Positions 55,384 through 64,000 of a stretch of 64,000 nucleotides of DNA are shown here, piece by piece. Location: assembly GCF_016925635.1 (NCBI RefSeq), contig NZ_CP070490.1, forward strand, positions 1,928,001 to 1,992,000, given 5' to 3'. Source of the stretch: Lysinibacillus fusiformis (lineage in GTDB: Bacteria; Bacillota; Bacilli; Bacillales_A; Planococcaceae). The position numbers and the translations under genes are program-made. Numbering within the stretch: position 1 is the first letter of the stretch; each line of letters begins with the position of its first letter. The notes under the pieces were generated by a model. The model did not search any database and was not told where the DNA came from. It saw only the letters and a list, made by a program, of their open reading frames with translations.

Positions 55384-55463
55384 ACAAAATAGATTTGAGT
55401 GTTTCCACTCTTTTAAAGCTGCAACCCGTCCATTATTAAAAACTAAAGAGAGGTGAATGTGAA

Positions 55464-56528
55464 TTGCCAATATCAAATACGGCTTTACAGACATATGAAG
55501 AAGATTTACGGCAAACGATTCAGTGCTTTTTTAATTTAGAGGGACAAGTCGAAAGTATCATTGTTCACATTGACAGCAATATCAAAAGCTATATTCGAAA
55601 AAAAGAAAGAGGATTTTTATTAGCGAGTAAAAAGAAAGAAAAATACCTAAGAGAACTAAAAATACTACAATCGGATTTACAAAAATCTTTAATCGGTATT
55701 TCTCATATCAAACAGCTACTTGTCAATGAAATAAACACTTTGCTAAAAGATAGCAGAGAATTTCAGCAAGCTTTTAAGGAGATGCTTCCCTTACTGCCAT
55801 TTGCACTATCAAGCTATCCCTTTGAGACAAGCCTTTCTTCAAATGTTCAATTTAGCGTATTTCTGTCCCCCTTAATTGAAAAAGAGATAGTAACAAAATT
55901 GCCACTACTAACTGCAGCATTTGAATCGAGCCAAGTGAACGGGATAATAGTAACTCTAGAAAAATTTGATGTGAACATAAAAGAGCAAATAAATGAAGCC
56001 AAAAGCAGTGTAGCTAAATTAATGTCTAGCGTAACGGAAACAGAAAATGAATTGGATAGGCAATTTGGTAATGTCATCTCAAATTTAAATCAAAGTGATA
56101 GATTGTCAGAATCGCCCTCTACTCAACAGGACTTCATTGCTGAGATTAAAAGCAAGGGAGAGCAGTTGAAAATATGGGCGGACCATTATCAAATGTTTCA
56201 TACAATGCTTGGAAAAGATATGGAATTCCAAGAAGCTATACATCTAACGGCAAAAGTATTAAGCGAAAGTTTAGAGGAACCAGCGCAAATCTATCAAAAC
56301 CAGAGAATTTTACAAGGAGCTTATCTACTTGAAACAGGCGCGACCTATATGACATTAGCACAAGATTTAAAGCTTTCTGAACAACAGGCAAAGCTGTTAG
56401 TAGCGGCATACTTATTGCTAAACCAAGAGAGCATAGTAGTAGTTGCTGAACAAGTGAATTTGGAATTGATGGAGATTGAAGCTTTTTATAAAGAAAATAA
56501 AGAATTTTTTTCTTTAATTATTTCCTAA
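55464..56528 (+). CDS. helical island protein 1 (no hydrophobic head)
   Basis: 354 aa, almost entirely helical, with long coiled-coil stretches. Same family as the two following proteins but more diverged. The central region (about 125-165) is only mildly hydrophobic and is not a membrane hairpin, unlike in the other two. The C-terminal 70 residues carry the same two HTH-like helical units (LRQ-type ALAQDLKLSEQQAKLLVAAY and a second). No signal peptide. TTG start with GAGGTG 8 nt upstream. The trio layout (one without and two with a hydrophobic head) recalls tripartite alpha-pore-forming toxins, by analogy only. Confidence 0.65.
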   Translation: MPISNTALQTYEEDLRQTIQCFFNLEGQVESIIVHIDSNIKSYIRKKERGFLLASKKKEKYLRELKILQSDLQKSLIGISHIKQLLVNEINTLLKDSREFQQAFKEMLPLLPFALSSYPFETSLSSNVQFSVFLSPLIEKEIVTKLPLLTAAFESSQVNGIIVTLEKFDVNIKEQINEAKSSVAKLMSSVTETENELDRQFGNVISNLNQSDRLSESPSTQQDFIAEIKSKGEQLKIWADHYQMFHTMLGKDMEFQEAIHLTAKVLSESLEEPAQIYQNQRILQGAYLLETGATYMTLAQDLKLSEQQAKLLVAAYLLLNQESIVVVAEQVNLELMEIEAFYKENKEFFSLIIS

Positions 56529-56547
56529 ACAGAAAGGAGAAAATGCT

Positions 56548-57660
56548 ATGCCAATTTCGGAATACCAATTAGACAATTATGTGAAGGAACTTCAACCCAG
56601 TATTAAAAATATAATTGAACTAGAAGACAAGCTTGGAAAAGCCGGTGGAGATATAGACAGTATTTTATCCAAATTAAATGATGAAGGATTTGATCTTGGT
56701 GCATGGCTTGGTGACAATCTATTTCGGACAGATAACCCGAAAAGGAAAGAAACAGCTATTCAACTGTTAAATGACTTAAACAATGAATTAAGTTATGCAA
56801 AAATTGATTTGAATATTTTAAAGCATGATATCCAAGATGAATTAAATACTTTATTAAAGGAATATGGGGAATGGAAAACTTACTTTGATAATAGGTTACC
56901 ATTCATTGCATTTTCCATAGCTGTACCTAAATTCCAGGCTTCTAATCCCTTTCATCGATTAATGCTAGGGTTTGTATTAACCATCGTATTGAAAGATATA
57001 TTATTACCAATATTTGAGGTGTTAGGGTTAGGTGTTGTAGGTCTTATCGTGGTGGTGGTGTTAATAGATGGAATAATTCAAGGCGAAAAAAGAATGGAGC
57101 TATTTGAAAATATCCAAAAAGAAACAAAAGTAGCGATGGAAGATGTTAAAAAGCTAAGGCAGGATATCAATGATGTGCAGGTACAAGTAAATACCTTTTT
57201 TGAAGATGTGGCAAAGAGCTTTCAAGAAACAGGCTTGTTAACGAAGCCATATACAAACCATCAGGAGCTAGTATCGTTTGTAAAATTACAGGCTGGGACA
57301 TTAAGACGTTGGTCGGATCAATATGATTCGATGAAGCGAATGATTAATAAAGGCTTAGATATTGAATTTTCAGCAGAAGTGGTTGCTGCAAATCTAGTAA
57401 ATAAACAAGATGATAAAAGTGAATTAGACAATTATACCAAGCTGTTAATGGGTGCATACCTTATTGAAATGGGAGAGTCCAATAGTGTAGTGTCTCAAAA
57501 GCTTGATATGTCCTTAGAAAGAATTAAAAAAGTAAAAGCAACCTACATGTTATTTAAAATGCATACACCAGATGAAATTGCACAAATCTTGGAAATGGAT
57601 GTAAACGAGGTCATGACGATTCAAGAGACGAATAGCGATTTAATAGCAATTGTTAGCTAA
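56548..57660 (+). CDS. helical island protein 2 (hydrophobic head)
   Basis: 370 aa. Helical N-terminal half with the conserved AWLGDNLFRTDNP motif (52-64), then a strongly hydrophobic hairpin (about 137-178, GLGVVGLIVVVVLIDGIIQG), a coiled coil (about 185-225), and a C-terminal pair of HTH-like units (about 300-362; HTPDEIAQILEMDVNEV). No signal peptide. 53-62% style similarity to protein 3 is obvious by eye but was not computed. AGAAAGGAG precedes the ATG. Possible membrane-active protein. Confidence 0.7.
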   Translation: MPISEYQLDNYVKELQPSIKNIIELEDKLGKAGGDIDSILSKLNDEGFDLGAWLGDNLFRTDNPKRKETAIQLLNDLNNELSYAKIDLNILKHDIQDELNTLLKEYGEWKTYFDNRLPFIAFSIAVPKFQASNPFHRLMLGFVLTIVLKDILLPIFEVLGLGVVGLIVVVVLIDGIIQGEKRMELFENIQKETKVAMEDVKKLRQDINDVQVQVNTFFEDVAKSFQETGLLTKPYTNHQELVSFVKLQAGTLRRWSDQYDSMKRMINKGLDIEFSAEVVAANLVNKQDDKSELDNYTKLLMGAYLIEMGESNSVVSQKLDMSLERIKKVKATYMLFKMHTPDEIAQILEMDVNEVMTIQETNSDLIAIVS

Positions 57661-57687
57661 AAAATAATCTTAGAATGGATGGATAAT

Positions 57688-58806
57688 ATGGCGATTACAG
57701 AAGCGACATTAGCAACCTATGTAGAAGAATTACAGCCTGCTCTAAAAAATATTTATGAGGTAGAAGACAAGCTGGCTGAGTGTAAAGAGGGAATTGATAG
57801 CATCATTTCTAAGCTATTAGACGAGGATTTAGAAATTAGTGCATGGCTTGGTGATAATCTATTTCGTACAGATAATCCAGAGCGAAAAGCTCAAGCAATT
57901 AAGCTTTTAAAAGAGCTGAAAAGTGAGTTAAGTGGAACATCAATTGACTTAAATATTTTAAAGCATGATATCCAAGATGATTTAAATAGTTTGCTAATGG
58001 AATTCCTCGAATGGAGAAAATGCTTTAAAAATACGTTGCCGCTGATTTCTTTATCAATCGTTGTGCCTTCTTATAAAAAAATCGCTTTAGATAAATATGT
58101 GGCGCTTACATTATTTGTAGTTAATCAATGGATTGGAAAAATAAAAGTGCTGGATAGCTTAGTTGCGAAACTAGGTACGCTTGGTGCAATAGCCGCTGTC
58201 CTTTACCTTATTACAGGAATTATTCAAGGAGAATTGCGGAAAGAGTATTTTGAAAATATTCAAGCAGAAACGAATAAGGCAAAAGAGGATTTAACTAAGA
58301 CTAAACAAGAGATTAATCGTGGACAAAGTCAAGTTAATGCTTTCTTTAAAGATCTTGCAATGACATTTAAGGAGACAGGACTTTTACAAGATACTGTTGT
58401 AAATCATCGAGAGCTAGTTTTCTTAGTAAAGGAGCAAAACTTTACATTACGCAAATGGTCTGATCAATTTAATGCTATGAAACGGATGCATGAAAAAGGG
58501 ATGGATTTATCCGTGGCAGCGAGTATAGCTGCTGAAGCATTAAGTAAAAACACAGCGGATCCAAATGAGTTACAAAAAGTCACTAATACTTTATTAGGTT
58601 CGTATTTAATAGAGAGTCATACAGATTTAGCTGAAATCTCCAATACCTTAAAAGTTTCTGGGGATCAAGCAAAGAAAATAAAGGCTATGTATATGTTATT
58701 TACGAAGCATACACCATCCGAGATAGCAAGAGTCTTAGAAATGGAAATCCAAGAAGTCGAATCTATTAAAGAAGAAAATAAGGATATTTTAGCGAGTGTT
58801 GCTTAA
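57688..58806 (+). CDS. helical island protein 3 (hydrophobic head)
   Basis: 372 aa. Closest paralogue of protein 2: shares AWLGDNLFRTDNP and NILKHDIQD blocks, a hydrophobic hairpin (about 138-177) and the C-terminal HTH-like pair (HTPSEIARVLEMEIQEV). ATG 57688 matches the paralogues' starts (MPIS/MAIT) and has GGATGG 5 nt upstream; ATG 57679 is the alternative. The next gene, a collar-domain protein, follows after 41 nt. Confidence 0.7.
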   Translation: MAITEATLATYVEELQPALKNIYEVEDKLAECKEGIDSIISKLLDEDLEISAWLGDNLFRTDNPERKAQAIKLLKELKSELSGTSIDLNILKHDIQDDLNSLLMEFLEWRKCFKNTLPLISLSIVVPSYKKIALDKYVALTLFVVNQWIGKIKVLDSLVAKLGTLGAIAAVLYLITGIIQGELRKEYFENIQAETNKAKEDLTKTKQEINRGQSQVNAFFKDLAMTFKETGLLQDTVVNHRELVFLVKEQNFTLRKWSDQFNAMKRMHEKGMDLSVAASIAAEALSKNTADPNELQKVTNTLLGSYLIESHTDLAEISNTLKVSGDQAKKIKAMYMLFTKHTPSEIARVLEMEIQEVESIKEENKDILASVA

Positions 58807-58847
58807 TATAGCATTCATCGAAATCACAATAAGGGAGGATGTGCATA

Positions 58848-59360
58848 ATGTCAGATCAATATGTAGGAGAAATACGCATGTTTAGCGGTAAATATGCTCC
58901 AGTAGGGTGGGAATTATGCAATGGTCAATTATTGACTATTACAGGTAATGAGGCACTTTTTTCATTAATAGGTGTCAAATATGGGGGAGATGGTAGAACG
59001 AATTTTGCATTGCCAGATTTACGTGGAAGACTACCAATTCATAATAGTTCCCAGTTCCCATGGGCAAGTAAAGGTGGCACAGAGACAGTTACATTAACAG
59101 AGGAAAACTTACCTGCCCATACACATGGAGTATATGCCAATAATATACCAAATGAAGCAACCGAAAACTCACCAGCTAATAATACCTGGGGAATATCTAG
59201 CCTTACAAACTATCAAACGAATGTTTCCAGTAATATTGTACAAATGAACAACGAGTTAGTTTCTAATGTAGGCGGAAACCAATTTCATAATAACATTATG
59301 CCTTCATTTGTCCTTAATTTTATAATAGCAACGCAGGGACTTTATCCCGATTTTCAATAA
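58848..59360 (+). CDS. phage-collar-domain protein 1 (MdpB-like)
   Basis: 170 aa. N-terminal tail-collar domain (GEIRMFSGKYAPVGWELCNGQLL, YGGDGRTNFALPDLRGR), typical of the microcystin-dependent-protein/tail-fibre family, followed by a C-terminal beta domain ending in NFIIATQGLYP. GGGAGG lies 9 nt upstream of the ATG. No other phage gene nearby, so these are probably free-standing collar-type proteins. Confidence 0.85.
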   Translation: MSDQYVGEIRMFSGKYAPVGWELCNGQLLTITGNEALFSLIGVKYGGDGRTNFALPDLRGRLPIHNSSQFPWASKGGTETVTLTEENLPAHTHGVYANNIPNEATENSPANNTWGISSLTNYQTNVSSNIVQMNNELVSNVGGNQFHNNIMPSFVLNFIIATQGLYPDFQ

Positions 59361-59375
59361 AAAGGAGTGAGTATA

Positions 59376-59876
59376 ATGGCAGAGCCATTTTTAGGCGAAA
59401 TACGTCTTTTTAGTTTCAATAAAATACCGAGAGGGTGGCTTCCTTGTAATGGTCAAATATTACCTATAACTGGAAATGTTGCGTTGTATTCATTGTTAGG
59501 AGTTACGTATGGAGGGGATGGCAAGACAACCTTTGCGCTTCCGAATTTACAAGGTAGAGTACCATTACATCAAGGTAATCAGATTGCTTACGGAACAGTA
59601 GGAGGAGAGGAAGCACATACATTGACAGTTAACGAGATACCCTCTCATACCCATGAAATAACAGCAGATTCCTCAACAACAGATAAGCCTTCACCAAAAG
59701 ACAATACATGGGGTGCAGTTAATGGAAAGAATATTTATGCTAAAAACCATAATACAGCTATGAATGAAGCTGCTTTGTCAAGTACAGGACAGAATAAAGC
59801 GCATAATAATATGCAGCCCTATTTAAGCTTATCATTTTGTATTGCAACAATGGGCATTTTTCCAAGTAGAGGATAA
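59376..59876 (+). CDS. phage-collar-domain protein 2 (MdpB-like)
   Basis: 166 aa with the same layout (GEIRLFSFNKIPRGWLPCNGQIL, YGGDGKTTFALPNLQGR, CIATMGIFP end). ATG 59376 has AAAGGAG 8 nt upstream. It follows protein 1 by 15 nt. Confidence 0.85.
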   Translation: MAEPFLGEIRLFSFNKIPRGWLPCNGQILPITGNVALYSLLGVTYGGDGKTTFALPNLQGRVPLHQGNQIAYGTVGGEEAHTLTVNEIPSHTHEITADSSTTDKPSPKDNTWGAVNGKNIYAKNHNTAMNEAALSSTGQNKAHNNMQPYLSLSFCIATMGIFPSRG

Positions 59877-59890
59877 GGAGGGACTACAGA

Positions 59891-60415
59891 ATGGATCCGT
59901 ATTTAGGTGAGATTAGAATTTTCGCAGGAAACTATGCTCCGAGAGATTGGGCATTTTGTGATGGCAGTCTATTGTCTATTGTTCAATACAATGCTTTATA
60001 CTCCATTATCGGAATAACTTATGGTGGAGATGGTAAGACAACATTTCAGTTACCTGATTTAAGGGGACGTGCCCCCATGCACTATGGCGATGGTCCTGGT
60101 TTAACGCCAAGGACATTTGCCCAATCAATAGGATCAAGTACAGTAACTCTTAATGAAACACAAATGCCTATTCATAAACATATAACACAGGGGTCCTCTG
60201 TAGTAGCAGGTGGCATTAACAACCCCACTAATGCTATTTGGGGTAGTGAGTCAGCGCTTTCGGCAAAACCATATGTTAATTTAAAAAATGCAATTGCAAT
60301 GAAAGTAGATATAGTAAATCCACAAGGTGGAAATCAACCACATAATAATATGCAGCCATTTGTCGCAATGAATTTTATTATTTGTTTAGACGGAATATAT
60401 CCTCAGAAGCCATAA
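59891..60415 (+). CDS. phage-collar-domain protein 3 (MdpB-like)
   Basis: 174 aa, third paralogue (GEIRIFAGNYAPRDWAFCDGSLL, YGGDGKTTFQLPDLRGRAPMH, ICLDGIYP end). AGGAGG precedes the ATG. It is 15 nt before the surface-protein gene. The three vary mainly in the C-terminal half. Confidence 0.85.
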   Translation: MDPYLGEIRIFAGNYAPRDWAFCDGSLLSIVQYNALYSIIGITYGGDGKTTFQLPDLRGRAPMHYGDGPGLTPRTFAQSIGSSTVTLNETQMPIHKHITQGSSVVAGGINNPTNAIWGSESALSAKPYVNLKNAIAMKVDIVNPQGGNQPHNNMQPFVAMNFIICLDGIYPQKP

Positions 60416-60430
60416 GAAGGTGGAGTGAGA

Positions 60431-63400
60431 ATGGAATTAGCTTCTTTTATAAAATCAACAGTATATAAAATATTAATAATTTTAACCATTTCTACAATGG
60501 TTTTCTCAACCTTAGGAATACAACCTGCAAGTGCTAGTTCTACAGACACATTATCTCCTGTAGAACAGATGAATGTAAAAAAGGATTCTAACGGTCAACT
60601 TTTAGGGGAATATAATGACCCTGCTATGATGAATGTTGCAACTAAAGATTTTGCTGCTTTGAAATTTAGTATTGATACATCTAAACCCATCCTTTCAGCT
60701 CAGCTTGCTTTAGCTGGAATAAATCAAGATAATAAACCTTTTTCTAATCTAGAAGTTAGAATAGGTAATAATAATTGGAATAGTACTTCTCCAGGAAATA
60801 ACTTTCCAGATTTTATACAGGGAATTCCTACAAAAAATGAAGCTGTAGCTCAAGGTGACGGTGAACAAGTTTATGAAGAATTGATTGATGTGACAGATCT
60901 AGTAACAAATTCATCAGCAATTATAGGTAATAATGTAACATTTATATTAACGAGTAATTCAAATGAGATGACTGTAGTTAAATTTAGTAGCTCGATGGAT
61001 TCTGAATTGGCACCCTTGGCACCTACTCTAAAAATTACCTATGGTGATGGTCAAAATAGTGTACCCACCGATATATCATTAAATCCAGCTACAGTAGAAG
61101 AAAACCAACCAACAGGAACAACCGTGGGAATGTTAAGTACTACAGACCCCGATGCAGGAGAGACGTTTACGTATAGTTTAGTAAATGGCCCAGAGGATAA
61201 CGATAATAATAGCTTTAGCATCGATGGAACACAGTTAAAAACAGCAGGTGTGTTTGACTATGAAGCCAAGAGCAGTTTTAGTGTACGGATCAGGGTAACT
61301 GATAAAGGTGGTCAAGGTCTATCATTTGATAAATCGTTTACTATCAATGTGACAGATGTCAATGAAGCCCCAACAGATATTTCATTAAACCCAACGACAG
61401 TAGCAGAAAATCAACCATCAGGAACCAAAGTCGGAACATTAAGTGCTACTGATCCTGATGCAGGTTCCTCTTTTACGTATAGTTTAGTAAATGGAGCAGG
61501 TTCAACAGATAATAGTAGCTTTAGCATAGTAGGTAATGAACTCCGAACAAATAGTTCGTTTGATTATCAAACAAAGAACAGCTATAGTGTTCGAATTCAG
61601 GTAACGGATAATAAAGGATTAACGTTTGAAAAAATATTTACCATTTCGGTGACAGAATTGAATGAGGGTCCAACAGATATTACGCTAAGCTCACTTACAG
61701 TAGCGGAAAATGAGCCTGTAGGAACGGTTGTTGGTACATTTAGCACTACTGATCCTAATGTTGGAGACACATTTACTTACAGCTTAGTGGCTGGCACAGG
61801 AGCTACAGATAACAGTAGCTTTACCATCGATGGGAATCAGCTAAAAACCGCAGAAATATTTGATTATGAGACGAAGGATAACTACAGTGTGCGAATTAAA
61901 GTATCCGATAGTACCAATAATTTATATGAAAAAGCATTCACTATAAGTATTTCAGATGTCAATGAAGCCCCAACAGATATTTCATTAAGCCCAACATCAA
62001 TAGCAGAAAATCAACCATCAGGAACCAAAGTCGGAACATTAAGTACCATGGATGCTGATGTAGGAGAGACGTTCACGTATAGTTTAGTAGTTGGTACAGG
62101 TGATACCGATAATAGTAGCTTTATTATAGTCGGGGATGAACTGCGGACAAATAGCTCATTTGATTACGAAACCAAGAATAGCTATAGTGTTCGGATTAGG
62201 GTAACAGATAAAGATAGCTTATTTTATGATAAAGAATTTACTATATCGGTTACCGATGTCAACGAAGACCCAATACCTACACTGATATCAACAGCACCAG
62301 CCAATAATGCAACAAATATTCCAATTAACCCTACACTAACTTTAACATTTAGCGAAAATGTGAGTGGTGTTGCAGGAAAGAACATTCGTATCTATGGTCC
62401 AAATAATAGTTTAATAGATACAATAGACGCTACTAATGCAACAGTAAATGGCTCTACGGTATCAATTCAACCAACTAATACTCTATTAAAAGAGATAACT
62501 TATTATGTATTAATGGACGATGGGGCATTTGTAGACACAGCCAATCAGGGTGTAGCAGGTATAACAGCAAATAATATATGGCATTTTACTACGCTATCTC
62601 CTAGTGATAATGCCAATTTAAGTAGTTTAGTTATTTCATCAGGCAATTTAAATCCTAATTTTACAGATAGTACAGTGAATTATCAGGTTAATGTTGCTTA
62701 TAATGTTGAAAATATTGAAATAACGCCAACGACCGCAGATAGTAGTGCAATCCTTAAATTCAATGGTATCTCCATTGCAAGTGGACAATTGAGAACAATA
62801 CCTCTAAATGTAGGTAGTAACACGATTACCATTGTTGTAACTGCTGAAAACGGAGTAGCAACTAAAACATATACCCTCACGGTGATAAGAGCATTACCTA
62901 CTCTCGAACAAGTAGACAATGTGGCTTTAAGCACTAGTGGTATTGCGACATGGACAGATATAGCAGGTGAATCTTCCTATGCTGTACAGCTCTATAAAGA
63001 TAGCTCTCCGATTGGTAGTGTCGTTGACATATCAGCAGATACAACAACGCATAATTTCCTAACAGCAATGCGTGCTGCTGGAGTGGGAGCGTATACAGTA
63101 ACCGTAAAAGCCAAGGGAGATGGGTTAACATATTTAGATGGTGCTCCGTCAATCTCTTCTAACACACAAACGATTATTAAACTAGCAAGTATTACAAACG
63201 GTTTGAACTGGGATGGAGATATTGCGAAATGGCAGGCTATTCCTAATGCGGTGAGCTATGATGTGCTTCTGTATAAGGGCGGTATAGCAGTTGGAACAGC
63301 AACAAATGTATTAGCTGGTAATATCAATGAAGGTGTTGACTTTACTACCGCATTCCAAACAAATGGCATAGGAAGCTATACTTTTACTGTACAGCCAAAA

Positions 63401-64000
63401 GGTGATGGACTACTAATTTTAGATGGGGATCAAGGAGTATCGTCTTCAACAAAAATCATTTCACCTTTAACTTATACAGTTTTATACGATGGTAACGGTA
63501 ATACAGGTGGAACTGTACCTCAAGATAATGCAATATATAGTCAAAATGACGATGTCACTGTAGCTGCCAATGATGGCGGTCTAGTTAAAACTGGGCACTC
63601 ATTTATAAGCTGGAATACAAAGGCGAATGGTACAGGTACATCTTATCTGCCAAATAATACATTTAAAATAGCAACCGAAAATATCACACTTTTTGCACAA
63701 TGGGCAATTAATCATTATACAGTGAGCTTTGATGTAGATGGAGGAAGTACCATCTCGAATCAAACAATAGATTATGGGGAAAAAGCTAGTCAGCCAACCC
63801 CTGCGCCAACGAAAGCTGACCATATATTTGAAGGCTGGTATACGAGTAATGCCTATACAACATCATATGATTTTAACAGTGCTATTACTAGACACACAAC
63901 AATCTATGCAAAATGGAGTCCTGTGATGTATACGGTGAGTTTTGATGCCAACGGAGGAAGTGCCGTCTCGAATCAAACGGTAGGGCATGGGAAAAAAGCA
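60431..64000 (+). CDS. giant secreted surface protein, N-terminal part
   Basis: At least 1190 codons; the gene runs off the window. Signal peptide with cleavage near ASA (residues 30-37), a jelly-roll carbohydrate-binding-like domain (about 60-205), four cadherin-like repeats of exactly 100 residues (about 212-614), a Big_5-like bacterial Ig domain (about 614-724), a cadherin-like beta-sandwich (about 725-822), two fibronectin-III-like domains (about 822-1010), and InlB B-type (flg_new) repeats from about 1013. Layout of an adhesin or S-layer-attached protein. No anchor seen, presumably beyond the window. GGTGGAG precedes the ATG. Confidence 0.85.
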   Translation, partial: MELASFIKSTVYKILIILTISTMVFSTLGIQPASASSTDTLSPVEQMNVKKDSNGQLLGEYNDPAMMNVATKDFAALKFSIDTSKPILSAQLALAGINQDNKPFSNLEVRIGNNNWNSTSPGNNFPDFIQGIPTKNEAVAQGDGEQVYEELIDVTDLVTNSSAIIGNNVTFILTSNSNEMTVVKFSSSMDSELAPLAPTLKITYGDGQNSVPTDISLNPATVEENQPTGTTVGMLSTTDPDAGETFTYSLVNGPEDNDNNSFSIDGTQLKTAGVFDYEAKSSFSVRIRVTDKGGQGLSFDKSFTINVTDVNEAPTDISLNPTTVAENQPSGTKVGTLSATDPDAGSSFTYSLVNGAGSTDNSSFSIVGNELRTNSSFDYQTKNSYSVRIQVTDNKGLTFEKIFTISVTELNEGPTDITLSSLTVAENEPVGTVVGTFSTTDPNVGDTFTYSLVAGTGATDNSSFTIDGNQLKTAEIFDYETKDNYSVRIKVSDSTNNLYEKAFTISISDVNEAPTDISLSPTSIAENQPSGTKVGTLSTMDADVGETFTYSLVVGTGDTDNSSFIIVGDELRTNSSFDYETKNSYSVRIRVTDKDSLFYDKEFTISVTDVNEDPIPTLISTAPANNATNIPINPTLTLTFSENVSGVAGKNIRIYGPNNSLIDTIDATNATVNGSTVSIQPTNTLLKEITYYVLMDDGAFVDTANQGVAGITANNIWHFTTLSPSDNANLSSLVISSGNLNPNFTDSTVNYQVNVAYNVENIEITPTTADSSAILKFNGISIASGQLRTIPLNVGSNTITIVVTAENGVATKTYTLTVIRALPTLEQVDNVALSTSGIATWTDIAGESSYAVQLYKDSSPIGSVVDISADTTTHNFLTAMRAAGVGAYTVTVKAKGDGLTYLDGAPSISSNTQTIIKLASITNGLNWDGDIAKWQAIPNAVSYDVLLYKGGIAVGTATNVLAGNINEGVDFTTAFQTNGIGSYTFTVQPKGDGLLILDGDQGVSSSTKIISPLTYTVLYDGNGNTGGTVPQDNAIYSQNDDVTVAANDGGLVKTGHSFISWNTKANGTGTSYLPNNTFKIATENITLFAQWAINHYTVSFDVDGGSTISNQTIDYGEKASQPTPAPTKADHIFEGWYTSNAYTTSYDFNSAITRHTTIYAKWSPVMYTVSFDANGGSAVSNQTVGHGKKA
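61066..62270 (+). repeat. four tandem 300-bp cadherin-repeat units
   Basis: Unit starts at about 61066, 61370, 61670 and 61970, each opening PTDISLxPxTVAENQPxG-like and closing with TDVNEAP or similar. The DNA period is 300 bp with strong nucleotide identity between units 2 and 4. Confidence 0.85.

Noticed and set aside
58848..60415. Prophage remnant
   Set aside because: Only collar-domain genes are present. No capsid, portal, terminase, integrase, holin or lysin gene is in the window, and the linked genes are non-phage.

Overview
The window looks like a chromosomal segment of a low-GC Gram-positive bacterium of the order Bacillales, most likely Lysinibacillus or a close relative. The evidence is Bacillus-type 23S and 5S rRNA, AT-rich codon use, strong AGGAGG-type ribosome binding sites, frequent TTG and GTG starts, lipoproteins with LAAC-type lipoboxes, a complete seven-gene Mrp antiporter operon, and an HssRS-like haem-sensing pair. 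The genus is an inference. No tRNA gene, CRISPR array or transposase was found.

Layout. 1-2.1 kb is the 3' end of an rRNA operon. 2.2-6.3 kb is a glyoxylate-shunt locus (aceA, aceB) beside a divergent LytTR regulator. 6.3-9.6 kb holds an O-methyltransferase, a LysR regulator, a YtrA-type GntR repressor and a DUF1648 membrane protein. 9.7-12.2 kb is an HssRS-like pair followed by a small membrane protein with an HssR-type direct repeat in its promoter. 12.2-17 kb has a 13-repeat Sel1 protein, a glycosyltransferase-like protein without its metal-binding aspartates, a CstR-like persulfide sensor and a transglutaminase. 17.5-24 kb (minus strand) is an operon of Fe(III)-type ABC transporter, argininosuccinate-lyase-like enzyme and BadF/NAGK-type kinase. 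24-35.4 kb is a mixed stretch of transporters, a PfkB kinase with a tyrosine phosphatase, an ABC exporter operon, a MerR/GAP pair, a HEPN-like/CBS protein, DUF421, an Fsr-type MFS protein and a USP protein. 36-41.8 kb is mrpABCDEFG. 42.2-46 kb encodes a response regulator and a hybrid kinase with two kinase cores. 46.4-48.7 kb is an amino-acid ABC importer. 48.7-54.1 kb is a Fur-box-preceded ABC importer with a methyltransferase and a saccharopine-dehydrogenase-like enzyme, divergent from a LuxR regulator. 54.9 kb to the end is an accessory island: a GNAT enzyme, three paralogous helical proteins, three phage-collar-domain proteins and the start of a giant secreted surface protein.

Regulatory links. 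An identical-architecture 23-bp palindrome lies before the gntR gene (8058) and before the ABC operon at 27.9 kb, so the repressor probably controls both loci. A direct repeat of the HssR type precedes the small membrane protein at 11.8 kb. A MerR-type promoter with a 19-bp spacer precedes the MerR/GAP operon. A 7-1-7 Fur box sits in the 52.9-kb divergent promoter.

A five-copy family of non-coding repeats (about 290-540 bp, at 16.9, 27.2, 34.2, 41.8 and 54.1 kb) runs through the window. Each copy carries two long hairpin modules or deletion remnants of them. In all five copies the same end lies a few bases from a Rho-independent terminator, and in two copies the terminator hairpin is duplicated on the far side. 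This family and the 55-64 kb island are the best candidates for undescribed biology.
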